DNA from: Isoetes taiwanensis
Taxonomy: Eukaryota; Streptophyta; Lycopodiopsida; Isoetales; Isoetaceae
DNA: 64,000 nt
Assembly: GCA_021234155.1 (NCBI GenBank)
Contig: JAJEKV010000020.1
Span: forward strand, 18,285,018-18,349,017
Reading direction: 5' to 3'
Part shown: positions 24,031-34,338 of the stretch, piece after piece
Layout: each line of letters starts with the position of its first letter
How positions within the stretch are numbered: position 1 is the stretch's first letter
Notes under the pieces: model-generated
The model's input: only the letters and a program-made list of their open reading frames with translations
What the model was told of the DNA's origin: nothing
Databases searched by the model: none
Made by a program: the position numbers and the translations under genes

Positions 24031-25038
24031 GATCCCATCGATCCGAGACATCGGATCGCCATTCTAGAATGGGACGAGCATGCATGTTTTGCATGCATGC
24101 GGGCGGCGCATGCCCGTTCTGGTTGGGAGTTCGCTATTTTAGGCGCGTTTCTGCTTCGACTTCTCATCGGCGCTTCCTCTTCTCTCTCAGCAGTACATTA
24201 TTCTCTTTGAATTGTTTCCGAGGCGGGGAGGGGCTTCTTCACCACGGTTTGGCCAATTTGGCGTTTCTTTCATGCTGTCCTTTCTTGGCCTTTAGCCTTC
24301 ATCCTGTGACCTTCGTCCTCGATCCTAGTTTGTTAAGGAAGTCCTTTGGTATTCGGGCGGTTTGTTGGTTTCATGCGAGTCCCATTCTAGAATCCCATCG
24401 ATCCGAGACATCGGATCGCCATTCTAGAATGGGACGAGCATGCATGTTTTGCATGCATCTTGGGCGATGCCCGATTCAGTTGGGAGTTCGCTATTTTAGG
24501 CGTTTACGCCCGACTTCTCATCGGCTTCCCTTCTTCTCTCGGCAATACCTCATTCTCTTTGAACCCACCCCCCCCCTTCTTTGTTATTGTATTTTTATCG
24601 CGTGGCACGCGCGTAATCAGCCCCTCCACTCTGGGAGGTTTGTTTTGTCTTGTTGTTTTGTTGGTGATGTGCAGGTACAGGTTAGCGAGCGGCATCTGTT
24701 TTGACTTTTCCATTCTTGGGTTTTGGGAGCGATTTTTATGCCTTACGTTTGTCCAAGCCCCTTGCCGAAGGCTTATCACTAGGGTTTTTCCTCGAAAACC
24801 CGAAAGGGCGGGGTTTTTTAATCCCGGTGATAAGCTTTCGGCAGGTACATTGGCCCAGTCTCTATTAGCATTGTATTTTGTTGGGGTCCAAATGATATAA
24901 TTGGATTTTTCCTTTATTTTTTATGGGTAGTTCGCATGTGTGCGGCTACACACTATCCACCATTGTAGAAAATCCGCTGAGATGAATGAGAAGCAAGTCG
25001 GCGGTTTGTTGGTTTCATGCGAGTCCCATTCTAGAATC
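24031..25038 (+). mobile_element. composite of palindromic direct repeats plus LINE 3' tail
   Basis: A block of about 180 bp starting ATCCCATCGATCCGAGACAT occurs at 24032-24212 and again at 24392-24566, exactly 360 bp apart. It contains the hairpins CGATCCGA-GACA-TCGGATCG and GCATGCATGTTTTGCATGC. A perfect 38-bp direct repeat flanks the second block (24357-24394 and 25001-25038). Between them lies a LINE-type 3' UTR with its stem-loop (24764-24842). The arrangement resembles a LINE that has lost its coding part while keeping repeated 5' monomers and the 3' end recognised by the RT. This reading is inference; a local duplication is the alternative. Confidence 0.45.
24764..24842 (+). other. LINE-type 3'-UTR stem-loop, diverged relative
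   Basis: The outer stem GCCGAAGGCTTATCAC / GTGATAAGCTTTCGGC pairs 16 of 16 when one G-U is allowed. Inside are GGGTTTTTCCTCGAAAACCC and CGGGGTTTTTTAATCCCG hairpins, in the same order as at 30197-30283. Downstream the words CATTGTAT, GGGTCC and ATTGG also recur. Stem sequences differ between the two loci but pairing is kept. Confidence 0.65.
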
Positions 25039-26040
25039 GAGATTGTTTGTGATGAAATGTGGATGATTGGTCATGAACCAACGGTTGACAAAAATGTAGA
25101 ACAGGACATTCATCAAAAATACAAGTAACTAACTATAGCAAAAATGATGGCATAGAGATCCCAAACCCCATACAAGCATGTGCAATGCCACTTGTAATAA
25201 TGCCTAAGCACTCTCTTAGCACTTTGTGGATCAACACCCTAAGCTAAAAGCACAAATTCGATAAGAACTCTAGAGAAGATGAAAACCTATCCTATACTAC
25301 GATCTAGTCAAAATGAGATTAAACAACATGCCAAACCTTAGCCTAAATTTATTCACAAAAATGACAAGGAAAGAAAGTGCGGAATCTAACAAAGACACAA
25401 GGGAACTAAATGAAAGATGTCAGAAAATCGCCTCATTATGCATACACACATATATGGGACCCATGCATAGATTCGGAAATGAATAAATAGACAAAGTAAA
25501 TAGGAGAGACTAACTTATGGAAATGAAAATATGCATGTGTGTGTATCCAGCATAAATGCATTAACATGAGCATGAAAAATGGAAATAAACATGCATAGGA
25601 ACCAACTAGATAGGAGAAAGTGAGCCTACAAGAAATGAAAGCATGCATATGCACGTATAATGACGATGGGACCCATGGGGCAAATGTACTTACTTGGTAT
25701 AACATGACTCACGAGTCCAAAATAATCTCTGACAATGTTCATGGTATAAGGTGTAAAACAATGTAAAACAGATGGAGCAAAAAACAAGATTGTAGGAGCA
25801 AATAGAACAACCCCGGAACAAAGGGAATAAGCATGACAAAAAAAGAAGCTAACATGACTAAAAAGACAAATGGACGAATATACAAATTTTGAATCAATAC
25901 CAGGATGCATGCCACATTGCAAAGAGCATACATGCACCACCCCTCGCCAGACATCTAGCCAATTAGAACAAGCACCATACAAGCATCAAGATGCCTACTA
26001 ACATGCAAAGTGCATAGCCATAAACACCCATGCTGATGAC
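25039..26040. other. non-coding region before the LINE 3' half
   Basis: No gene seen. Bases 25440-25700 hold degenerate direct repeats of GGGACCCATG and GGAAATGAAAATATGCATG-type words. Minus-strand frames here are hydrophobic, low-complexity and unconvincing. Confidence 0.5.
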
Positions 26041-26126
26041 AAGGGGACAAAAAACCCATGCATAATGATATATGCTTTGTGGATTTTAGTTCTGCTTTTG
26101 ATACAGTACCACGCGAGCTTCTTTGC
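26041..26126 (+). pseudogene. LINE RT palm fragment upstream of the hAT insertion
   Basis: From about 26058 the plus strand reads HNDICFVDFSSAFDTVPREL. This is RT palm motif A with the catalytic Asp of FVDF-SAFD, as in L1-like LINEs. The frame resumes at 28749 after the hAT-like element: REL then LWQRLQSLGVP across the target duplication. Upstream homology stops near 26040, where the minus-strand 5' half at 32250-34120 would be expected to join. Confidence 0.85.
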
Positions 26127-28740
26127 CAGGGTTTCCCTTAAGAAAAACTTTTAAGTGGGTAACTTTAGAACATTTGGCGAATTTCAATTTTGAAGGTTAG
26201 TTAATAATGGCGAATATTTTGTTTTCTTATGTTTTGACATAGTGTTGAAGGCGAATTTTCAATCAACATAATGGAAAATGTTCTAAGGCATGGGGTTCTT
26301 TGATGTCGCATTTCTTATTGGTAATTGGAAACGGAAAATGTTTCTAAGGCATGGGATTCTTTGATGTCTCATTATTGGTAATTGGAAAAGGCAAATTTGT
26401 CATCTACAACGTATAACTCAACTCCAACAAGGCAACTTATGTGTCACAAGTAGCTAGACAAACATTTCCATCATGTTATTCATACCATGCAACACCAAAA
26501 AATTGTATTAACTCAAAGACCTTGAGCATTTGTCTCCATTCTAATTCACTTGAATTTTTAATGTATAATGTTTTAGAGAGTAAACAAATTTCGAAATTCA
26601 AATATCAAAAATTGTGTAAAGGGCACTGCAAGGCCATTAGGATTCCATGCCAGGTTGCTGCAAGGACATTTCAATCACATGCCAAAATGGTAATTTTGTG
26701 GGGAAAAGCAAGCTACATATCACAATGGGGATAACAAATGCGCACCACAGAGGGGGCACACTTGGCACACTTGAGAAACTAACATTCACTATATCTGACC
26801 ATATCAATAATTCTGATAAAACCAATATACATTCAACATTGTATATATACAAATACTTTGGCTATAATCCCGAGCCTCAAACTGTACAATACATATTAGC
26901 ACAGCCCATGGAGATCTGGCATGTGCTATGTATCATCTGGAATCACTTGAGAGTGCTAACACGAAGCAAGCTAATTGAGCAGACCAAAAAGAGGTGTAAA
27001 ATGGGCCCTAACCAGATTTTGTCACTTGTTAATCTCGGTACCCTCCATTAAAAGAGAATTTTGAGACATGTGTGGGCATGTATAACCATTGGACTGCAAA
27101 GCAAAAGAAACAGAAACTCAGTTTGCTTCATAATATCACTTTGACTTGAAGATGAGGTATTGGAATTTCTGGTTCGCAATGTAAAATGGCATTTACTTGC
27201 TCCAGAGTTTCCAATGGCAGGGGGTGATTAACATAAAGAATTTTCTTCCACAGATTGACGCTTCATAAAATATCTGTAAGAGGAAAGTTAATGCAAGCAA
27301 CAAAATAACAACTAATAACAAATGATTACATGTTTGGCAGTTTACTTAGAGGAAGAGAGTGGCCACTTTAGCCAGAAGAGACCCAAATGATTGCTGCCAC
27401 TATAAACTGCTTGGATACATTCTATCATCTGATCCTAGAACAAAAGGCTTCGGAATTATAACTTGCAATGGTTAAAAAGGTAATATACGCAAACAAAACA
27501 CCGTCTCCAAATTATATTCAACGTCATAAATAGCTATTTTCAGATGTACTTATCATAGAAGGTGGCAAACAAGTGGTTAACTTTTGAACAACTCATTTGC
27601 ATTTCACAGAGGCAAAGTTACCTTGCTACAGATAATATATCCATCGTCCTAGCTCTATTTTCTTGCTTGACATTCTTAACTTTAGATCTCTTGTTTTCCA
27701 TTTGTTTTTCGCATAAAAGTTATAACCTCCTCTAAGATCTAGTAAGGGAGAAAAGGAACCGATGTGTGCAGGCTCTGCTGCTCTAAGAGATTACTTCTAA
27801 TTCCAATGGAAAGGCTTTTCGTGCCTTTATTGGCATTATATTAGTGTCCATTGTAGCGATCTTTATTCCCAACTGAATATAAATAAGTTTACATTTGCAT
27901 TGCTCTTTGTTAAAACAATAGAAAATAGTTCTTTCATACGTATAAAAAAACACAATGTAGGAGAAAGGAAAATAAAATGCAGGGTCAAATACATAGTTAA
28001 TGCAATGGGGGCCTTGCAACCAACAAGTAGTGATTATGCTAATGCATGCGCTCTTGTTACTTAATAGATCAGCTTGAAAATATATTGCACACGCAGCGTG
28101 GAAAACTAATAGAACATCCTAGCGGTTAAAAGACTTGCTTACCTCTTCAAGGTCTTTTATATGCTAATCCTACATCCATAAGTCTTCTTATTGAGTATTC
28201 TATCTTTGCTTTCGTTGCATCTTCTAGAATATCTACAAAGACAAATGAAAGATAAAAAATGTAAGAATCATGTGGAAGCATTGTTTTTTATACTTGAAAA
28301 AACATAAGTGCAACCGTCGCTTTTGTAGCTTGACTTAAAGATGAGCAAGAAGCTCAAGAAACTCCATCATTATGTGCCCCAAGTTATCAAAAAATATAAT
28401 CAGAGTAGTAGGTCGGATCCAATTCATACCTGTCGACAAATTTGCAGTCTTTAGCAGAAATTATTCTTAGAAATAGCTAGGCAGGAACACCGTCTGGGTA
28501 CTCATAAGAGGCGAATCGAAGTAGAATCGATAAACCTCGCGTACAGATCCAGGCGAATCCAAAGAATGCCGCCATCGTCATTAGGGCGAACTCTGGCTCG
28601 GCGGTAACCTCCACCATAAAATTTTGGCTAAATATAAAGAAAGAAATAAATAGGGAACCTACCTACGATTCGTTTCGAAATTTTAAAAAAACCTTAAATA
28701 TAGCAATTTAGCGAATATTCGCCTCTTAAGGGAAACCCTG
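26127..28740. mobile_element. hAT-like non-autonomous transposon, complete (copy 2)
   Basis: 2614 bp bounded by 17-bp terminal inverted repeats CAGGGTTTCCCTTAAGA, with the right end as its reverse complement at 28724-28740. An 8-bp target duplication flanks it: TTCTTTGC at 26119-26126 and TTCTTTGG at 28741-28748. The one mismatch is next to a CAG. An 8-bp TSD together with CAGGG termini points to the hAT superfamily. Removing the insert restores the LINE RT frame across the join, which proves the boundaries. Subterminal GCGAAT boxes occur at both ends (near 26174, 26209, 26251; 28512, 28553, 28711), as hAT transposase-binding repeats often do. No transposase frame is present, so it depends on an autonomous partner. 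Confidence 0.85.
26273..26391 (+). repeat. 60-bp tandem repeat, two units, in hAT 5' end
   Basis: The unit GGAAAATGTTCTAAGGCATG...TTGGTAATTGGAAA occurs at 26273-26332 and 26333-26391 with a few substitutions and small indels. It lies just inside the left end of the transposon. Confidence 0.75.
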
Positions 28741-28748
28741 TTCTTTGG
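28741..28748 (+). repeat. hAT target-site duplication, right copy
   Basis: TTCTTTGG, matching TTCTTTGC at 26119-26126 in 7 of 8 bases. In the LINE frame it encodes part of LWQ. Confidence 0.8.
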
Positions 28749-30179
28749 CAGCGCTTGCAGTCACTTGGGGTTCCACAAGATCTTCAAAATGCAGTTTATC
28801 GGCTCTATGAAAGGGTTTTTGCTAAATTTCCAGCATCAGGTACTCAAATCACTAGCAATATTGGAGTTCGTCAGGGTTGCCCTTTATCTCCTACACTCTT
28901 TGGCTTGTACATTGATCAATTGGAAGAATGGCTTGATAATCATGGCGGCGGAGGTCCACATTTGGCACACTATATCATTAGGCAACTTATGTATGCTGAT
29001 GATGTTTCACTTCTGGCACATACCGCTGCTAGTATGCAGTAACATTTACATGCTCTGCACAGTTTTTGTGAGAACACAGGTCTGCGTGTTAATCTTCAAA
29101 AGACCAAGCTTTTGGTAGTTCAATCTTCTCGTCACAATGTTCCCCCTCTGCACTATGATAGCCGCGAAGTTGAAGTTGTAGATAGCTACAAGTATCTTGG
29201 TGTAGAATTCTATAAGAACACACTTTGGGAACAGTGTATTACCAAGTGGGTGGCTGCTGGATGGAGAGCACTCTATGCAATGCAAAACAATTATTTTCGC
29301 GCAGAAATTCATGATTGGCCACGGAAAGCCCACTTGTTTCGGGCTTTGGTAGAGCCTGTTTTACTGTATGGTTCTGAAGTGTGGGGGCCTGCCATTAGTG
29401 CTAGTGCTTGGGAGAGCTTGGAGCGGGTGCAAAAGTCCTTTCTCACTTATAGCCTCGGAGTTAAAACAACGGTGCCCTATGCTATTCTTTTACAAGAGAC
29501 AGGTTTTTGGCCTCTTCAACATTCTGCCATGAAGCGCCATCTCTACTACATATGCAAGGTGCACCACATGGATGATGTTAGGTATCCTGTTCTTGCACTT
29601 GCCATGGCTGAATCTCCTCAGCGTTTGAAACGATGTTGGAAAGAGCATTGCACTATATGGTTTGCCCGTTGGGCTGTGCAACCAGAGCACTGCCTGATGC
29701 TTGCCAGTTCTGATCCTGAGCTTTTGCAACAATATCTCAATGGTCATTTTTCTCAAAAGATATGGAACGCAGTTACTTTGGCCCAAGTGAAAACTTGTCA
29801 TTATCATGCACACATAAATCCCACCTTGGCACCAGGGCCCCAAGCTTATTTGCTTGCTTCATTGTCCAGGAACAAGCTTGTAGCTATTGCATCAATTCGC
29901 ACGGGGTCCCACAGGCTACGGATTGAGACAGGTAGATGGGAGCGGCCGCAATTGCTGCGAGAAGCAAGACTATGTGCCTATTGCCAGTTACAGGTTATTG
30001 AAGATGAAAGCCATACTCTTCTGAGTTGCCCTGCTTTTGAGATAGTCCGGAATTATTTTTTGACCTTAGCATTCCATTCCACGCTTCCACAACTTCTCAG
30101 AGCACCATCTGTGCATGACTTGGCATTATACATACTTGAGGTTCTAGATAAACGTCTGCAATTACTGAGCCCTCAGTAG
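28749..30179 (+). pseudogene. LINE ORF2, RT palm/thumb and C-terminal domain (copy 2, nearly open)
   Basis: One frame runs from the hAT junction to the stop at 30177-30179 with a single TAA at 29040-29042. Copy 1 has GAA there (CAAGAA against CAGTAA), so that stop may be a reading error beside a CAG. Seen in order: GVRQGCPLSPTLFGLYID (RT motif B), YADDVSLL (motif C with the catalytic DD), a helix LRVNLQKTKLLVV, YLGVEFYKN (motif E region), the thumb, and a C-terminal CAYC...ESHTLLSCP zinc-binding-like cluster common in plant LINEs. No RNase H follows. It is the C-terminal half of a LINE polyprotein whose N-terminal half lies inverted at 32250-34120. Confidence 0.9.
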
Positions 30180-30196
30180 TTATTATCTCCGCTTGT

Positions 30197-30283
30197 CTAG
30201 TATCATCATTACTGCAAAGGTTTTTCCCTTGAAAACCTTTCGAGGCAGGGGTTTTTAAATCCTAGTAGTAATGATTGTACTAG
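30197..30283 (+). other. LINE 3'-UTR stem-loop (copy 2)
   Basis: Starts 17 nt after the stop codon. The outer stem CTAGTATCATCATTACT / AGTAATGATTGTACTAG pairs 15 of 17. Inside are AAGGTTTTTCCCTTGAAAACCTT and AGGGGTTTTTAAATCCT hairpins. A diverged relative at 24764-24842 keeps the same three-helix plan with different stem bases. Probable role: the 3' RNA structure that LINE RT recognises to start target-primed reverse transcription, as known for several LINE families. The role is inferred. Confidence 0.65.
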
Positions 30284-30332
30284 CCCATTGTATGGGTCCC
30301 ATGACCTATTGGTCTCCGTGGACGTTAAAAAA

Positions 30333-30358
30333 ATTATTCTATTCTATTCTATTCTATT
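30333..30358 (+). repeat. (ATTCT)n LINE 3' tail (copy 2)
   Basis: An A-rich run then about four ATTCT units, ending the LINE 3' half. Same as 3944-3972. Confidence 0.7.
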
Positions 30359-32249
30359 TAAGGTCAAATGCTTAGCCAAGAACATGCTCTAGGATAATCT
30401 GTGATATGAAGTTTGGAAGATAGAGTTTTGAAGACCCCATGGTATGTTAGGGTGTCCCTTAAAAAGTATTATTTAGTGACCAAAAAGTACTAAAAAGGTA
30501 CCGAGGATTTGGGTACTAAATACCTATGTAATATGTCAATAAAAGGTACATTTTAGAACTTTTATATATATTTTGGTCTTCAATAGCATTATATTTATCA
30601 TAACTTTGAATATTAACACGTTCCTGACTTTTATTTTGAAATTTTGTACTAGTTTTAATAAAAAGAAGAATGAGAAAGTACCAGTTTTGAAGTACCTAGT
30701 GTATGTACTTTTTTTGCGGGGTTCCAAAAGTGGTACACCTTAACATGCTTTTACCCAATTTTAGCTTTTTACTTCACCCCACCACCTCCATTCTTGCACC
30801 TTTGGCTCAACATTGCTCTCATATCTATTGTTTATTCCTTTGCCATGCTCACTTTGCCATGATTACCATTTTGCCCAATTCCTTTGCCATTTCCTTCAAA
30901 TATCACTACATTGCTTATTCAAAAGCCATTCAAACCTTTGTTTCAAAGATATCATTCCCCTTTTTTTGCATCTTCACTTTTATCTCTTTAGTTGCCCTTC
31001 ATGATTTCTTTTGCCTCCATTCCTACTCCATCATACTCTTATTGGTATATTCTAAGCCTTGTCAAAAGATGCCCAAAAGATTCTACATCCTTTGCACGTG
31101 TGGAGAATCTTCCCTATGGTTGAAAAGTTAGAGCTTCTTCTAAATATTCCATGAAAAAATATCCTTAAACCATTGGCCAAGATTTTTAAATGCTAAAATA
31201 CAAAGACATATTCGGGCATATTCCTTCAAAAATCTGAGAACCGTATCGCGAAAAACATTCGAAAATACTGCTGATGAACCCAAAAATTGGAAACCCAGCT
31301 CGAATCACGCCATCCCGCGCTCCATTCACCCTGGCATTACCCTATTCTTGGATTCCAGAACCTAAGCAACAATTTAAGCCTAAATTTATTACACGAAATC
31401 TTTGGAATCGAAATTCAAAACTATATCTGGGAAACACAACCACAACATTTTTGAAGGCCGGGACGCATCAAACCTCGACATTGATACATCTTGAGCATGA
31501 TCAAGACGTTCATGAAGTTTTCGAGCATTCCACGGTCCGATTTGAGAAAATTAGGCTGATTATCCCACTCTAATATTATTACAGGACCATTTGATATCTT
31601 CTGATGATTGATTTATATTCTTATGACTTATATTCACCTTGTATTATCCTTATATCAATGAAAATCGCCTGCCAAGTGTTGAAAGATTTGACTGTCATGA
31701 TTTCTTAGCATTCTCACCATGAAAATAGTTTTACGGTAAGACATTCTGCAATCAATTTCTGTATATGACCAGTTGCCCCTCATTCCCAACTATATTTGCA
31801 CCTGTGTGCACAAAAAGTTTGAGAAAAACCCCTTCCAAATTCAAGTTACAATTTTTTACATTCTGTCTGACATGATTATTGACTGTCATTCACAAAACCG
31901 TGCCAAAAAAATAGTTTTAGTGATCCAAAGGAGGGTTTGATTGTTTGCCCCACATCCTTGAAGTATATATATCACCCTAGTTTTGGAATTTCCCAAAAAT
32001 TCCCTCTGCAACTCAAATTCCAAAATTCTGAAATCTGTCTGTGGTTTTGACTGGTATTGACAAAAAATTGACCTAACTTTGAGCTTGAATATCTCACAAA
32101 TTTGAGCTCAGACTCGGTCAAGACTTTTTTCATTGCATGCTTGCAATTTTTCTACACCAATCACAATCATCTGACTTCTGAAATCAATTCACCTAGATCA
32201 ACTCTGAATGATTTGAGTAAAGCCTCCTTATTTCTAAATTGGGAAAGGT
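30359..32249. other. non-coding flank between the LINE halves (copy 2)
   Basis: No gene recognised; see copy 1 (3973-5864). The GTAC-palindrome near 30500 is less regular than in copy 1. Bases 31400-31560 differ from copy 1 chiefly where copy 1 has CAG or CTG and this copy has CGG or TCG. Confidence 0.6.
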
Positions 32250-34120
32250 ATGAATATTTGATATTTGAGCTTTTTCTCTAAAAACTTCTTGCACAAGAGG
32301 TCTTGTTTCAAACTTCAACTATGTTCAATAAGCATGCGCAATGTGAAAATATGGTCTATTGTAGAATGGCATGGACGAAAGCCTGCCTATCCTACAAAGA
32401 CGCATTACACCCGGTATGTTACGCCCATGATGTCAACTGCTTCTCAGTAAGACTGGCTAAGAGCTTTGAAAATATGGAACTTACCATGATCATACGATAA
32501 TTAGAAGGGTCATACTTATCACCTGCTTTGTAAATTGGTACGACCTTACTGACAGCCCAAGTTTACGGCAAGCCTTCTTGCAAAGCTTGATTTAAAGAGT
32601 AGTGATGATTGGAAGCAATAGTGGACCCCCATTTAAGCAATTGCAGCTTGCAAATCTTGAAGATCGGGAGACTTGCCATTAGATAGATGCCGCTTGATCC
32701 TTCTTTGACTTCGCCTACGTGAATTGAAGGATATCACCTACCAAAGGAGGCCGCGAAATTAAGGACCCCGGGATGATCATATAAGTGGACCAATTGCTCA
32801 TCCCATTGCTGCATAGAAATATGTCCAAGGGTAGGAGGTGGTCGATATAATATTTTTGCGCCGGAAGGTCCGAGGCTCACGTAGCGATAATTCAAACATT
32901 TGCCGATGCTCGGCAACAAAGTGTGCCTTCTTGCGTTTCAAAAGCGGACTTATAATCTTTGAATGGCATTATGTCGGCGATATCTGGCTCAACTATCGTT
33001 CACAATTGTTTTTAAGGCGCTTGCGGTCTTCATCAAACCGGGCATTTCTAGGAAAGGATTTCCTACCGGCATGAGCAACACCGAAGTCGTGTACCAAAGC
33101 AAAAGCGGCGAAGTAAGCAAAGCATCGACCAAATCTTTGCATTACGCTTTGAAGAGTTGGGTAATCAAAATACACGCAAGCCGCAGGAGCTAATGTCTCA
33201 TTCATGTTCAAAAGATCTAGAATAAGTCAAGCGAATGCGAGGAGCAGGAGCCTGGATAGCAATGGGTTGAAGAGGTGGAAGCTGCCACTTTAATGACAAA
33301 TAAAGTGGATAGTGTGATCAGATTTTATCTCCTCATCTCTATGCCTTGTGCCAATTCAAAAATGGAAATGAGATCCAAGGTTTGCACTTGGGAAATGACA
33401 TAATCAACAACACTAGTACCACCACCCCGCCTATCACATGCATGTAATACCTTTTTAGAGTGTGGCCATTGCTCTAAGCCATTACAAAGTACCATCTCAA
33501 AGACTTCACACAACCGGATGAGCTCCCTTCCAAATGTTGAGGCGGGTTTATTAGCATCAGGCGATGAGCGTGGAAAGAGCGTATCATTATTGAGACATCC
33601 ATAAAGGGTCATGAACATCCTCAAGTATGAGTTGAGCGGCTTGCATTTCAGCGGTCGCGAGCATTGAAATCACCAAGAAGAATAACATGCCCCAAGCTGT
33701 TTGAATTGAGCAATGTCATCATAAAGATCTCCATAGGGATCAACTGCGGCGACATCATATTCATCATAAAAGGTGATGATGTAGGTGGGAAGTAACAGGC
33801 AGACAACAAAAATGGTACTACTATTGTGGCAATGAAGTTTGATCCACATGTAGCGATTATATCTATCGGCTTTATGAGCGTGATATATGGAGCAAGGGCA
33901 TCCTTGAAATAGCAAGCAACTCCACATAACCTCGTTGCCCATGACATTCATCAAATAATGAAAAGAATTGATAACCTGTAAAATGAGGTAGTCGTTTGGC
34001 TGAATGCTCCCACGTTTCCATGAGCAGAAGGATATCCATATCTTTTGCAATGGGATTCAAGCCATCACCTTTACGCCGGTGAAAACCTCGACAATTCAAG
34101 ACACCAACCGAAGGCACATT
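32250..34120 (-). pseudogene. LINE ORF2, endonuclease plus start of RT (copy 2, broken)
   Basis: Minus strand. The endonuclease starts near 34118 (NCRGF, then METWE), LLGDFNA lies near 33660 and SVVDYVIS near 33410. The RT fingers fall at about 32700-32480 and the DHIF-type RT motif 2 at about 32370. Frames are shifted in many places, more than in copy 1 for the RT part but less for ORF1 upstream. The protein would nick target DNA and prime reverse transcription. Homology ends near 32250, at the point in RT where the plus-strand half (26041 onward) begins. Confidence 0.82.
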
Positions 34121-34338
34121 TCCTAGGAAGGTACATTTTGAGGTATGGCGGTCTGCGGCGAGGGAGGCTGGAGCAATAGAAGCGGCGGCGCGATGCTTGA
34201 CAACATCGGCGGGGGCAAAAGTATCTTTGGTGGGTATCAAAAGCAGGCGTCCGGACACATGCTGACAGCACTCATATAGCACCCCATATGGCAGCTTGTT
34301 TAAGGTGTTACTGGTACTAGCACATGGTAATTAGGTAA

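Noticed and set aside
24069-24704. 211-codon plus-strand open frame
   Set aside because: It spans both 360-bp-spaced palindromic repeats. It stays open because the spacing is a multiple of three, and it has Cys/Phe/Ser-rich composition without family resemblance.
30703-31131. 142-codon plus-strand open frame (152 codons in copy 1)
   Set aside because: Its ends differ between copies because of small indels, composition is skewed to Phe/His/Leu/Cys, and no motif is recognised.
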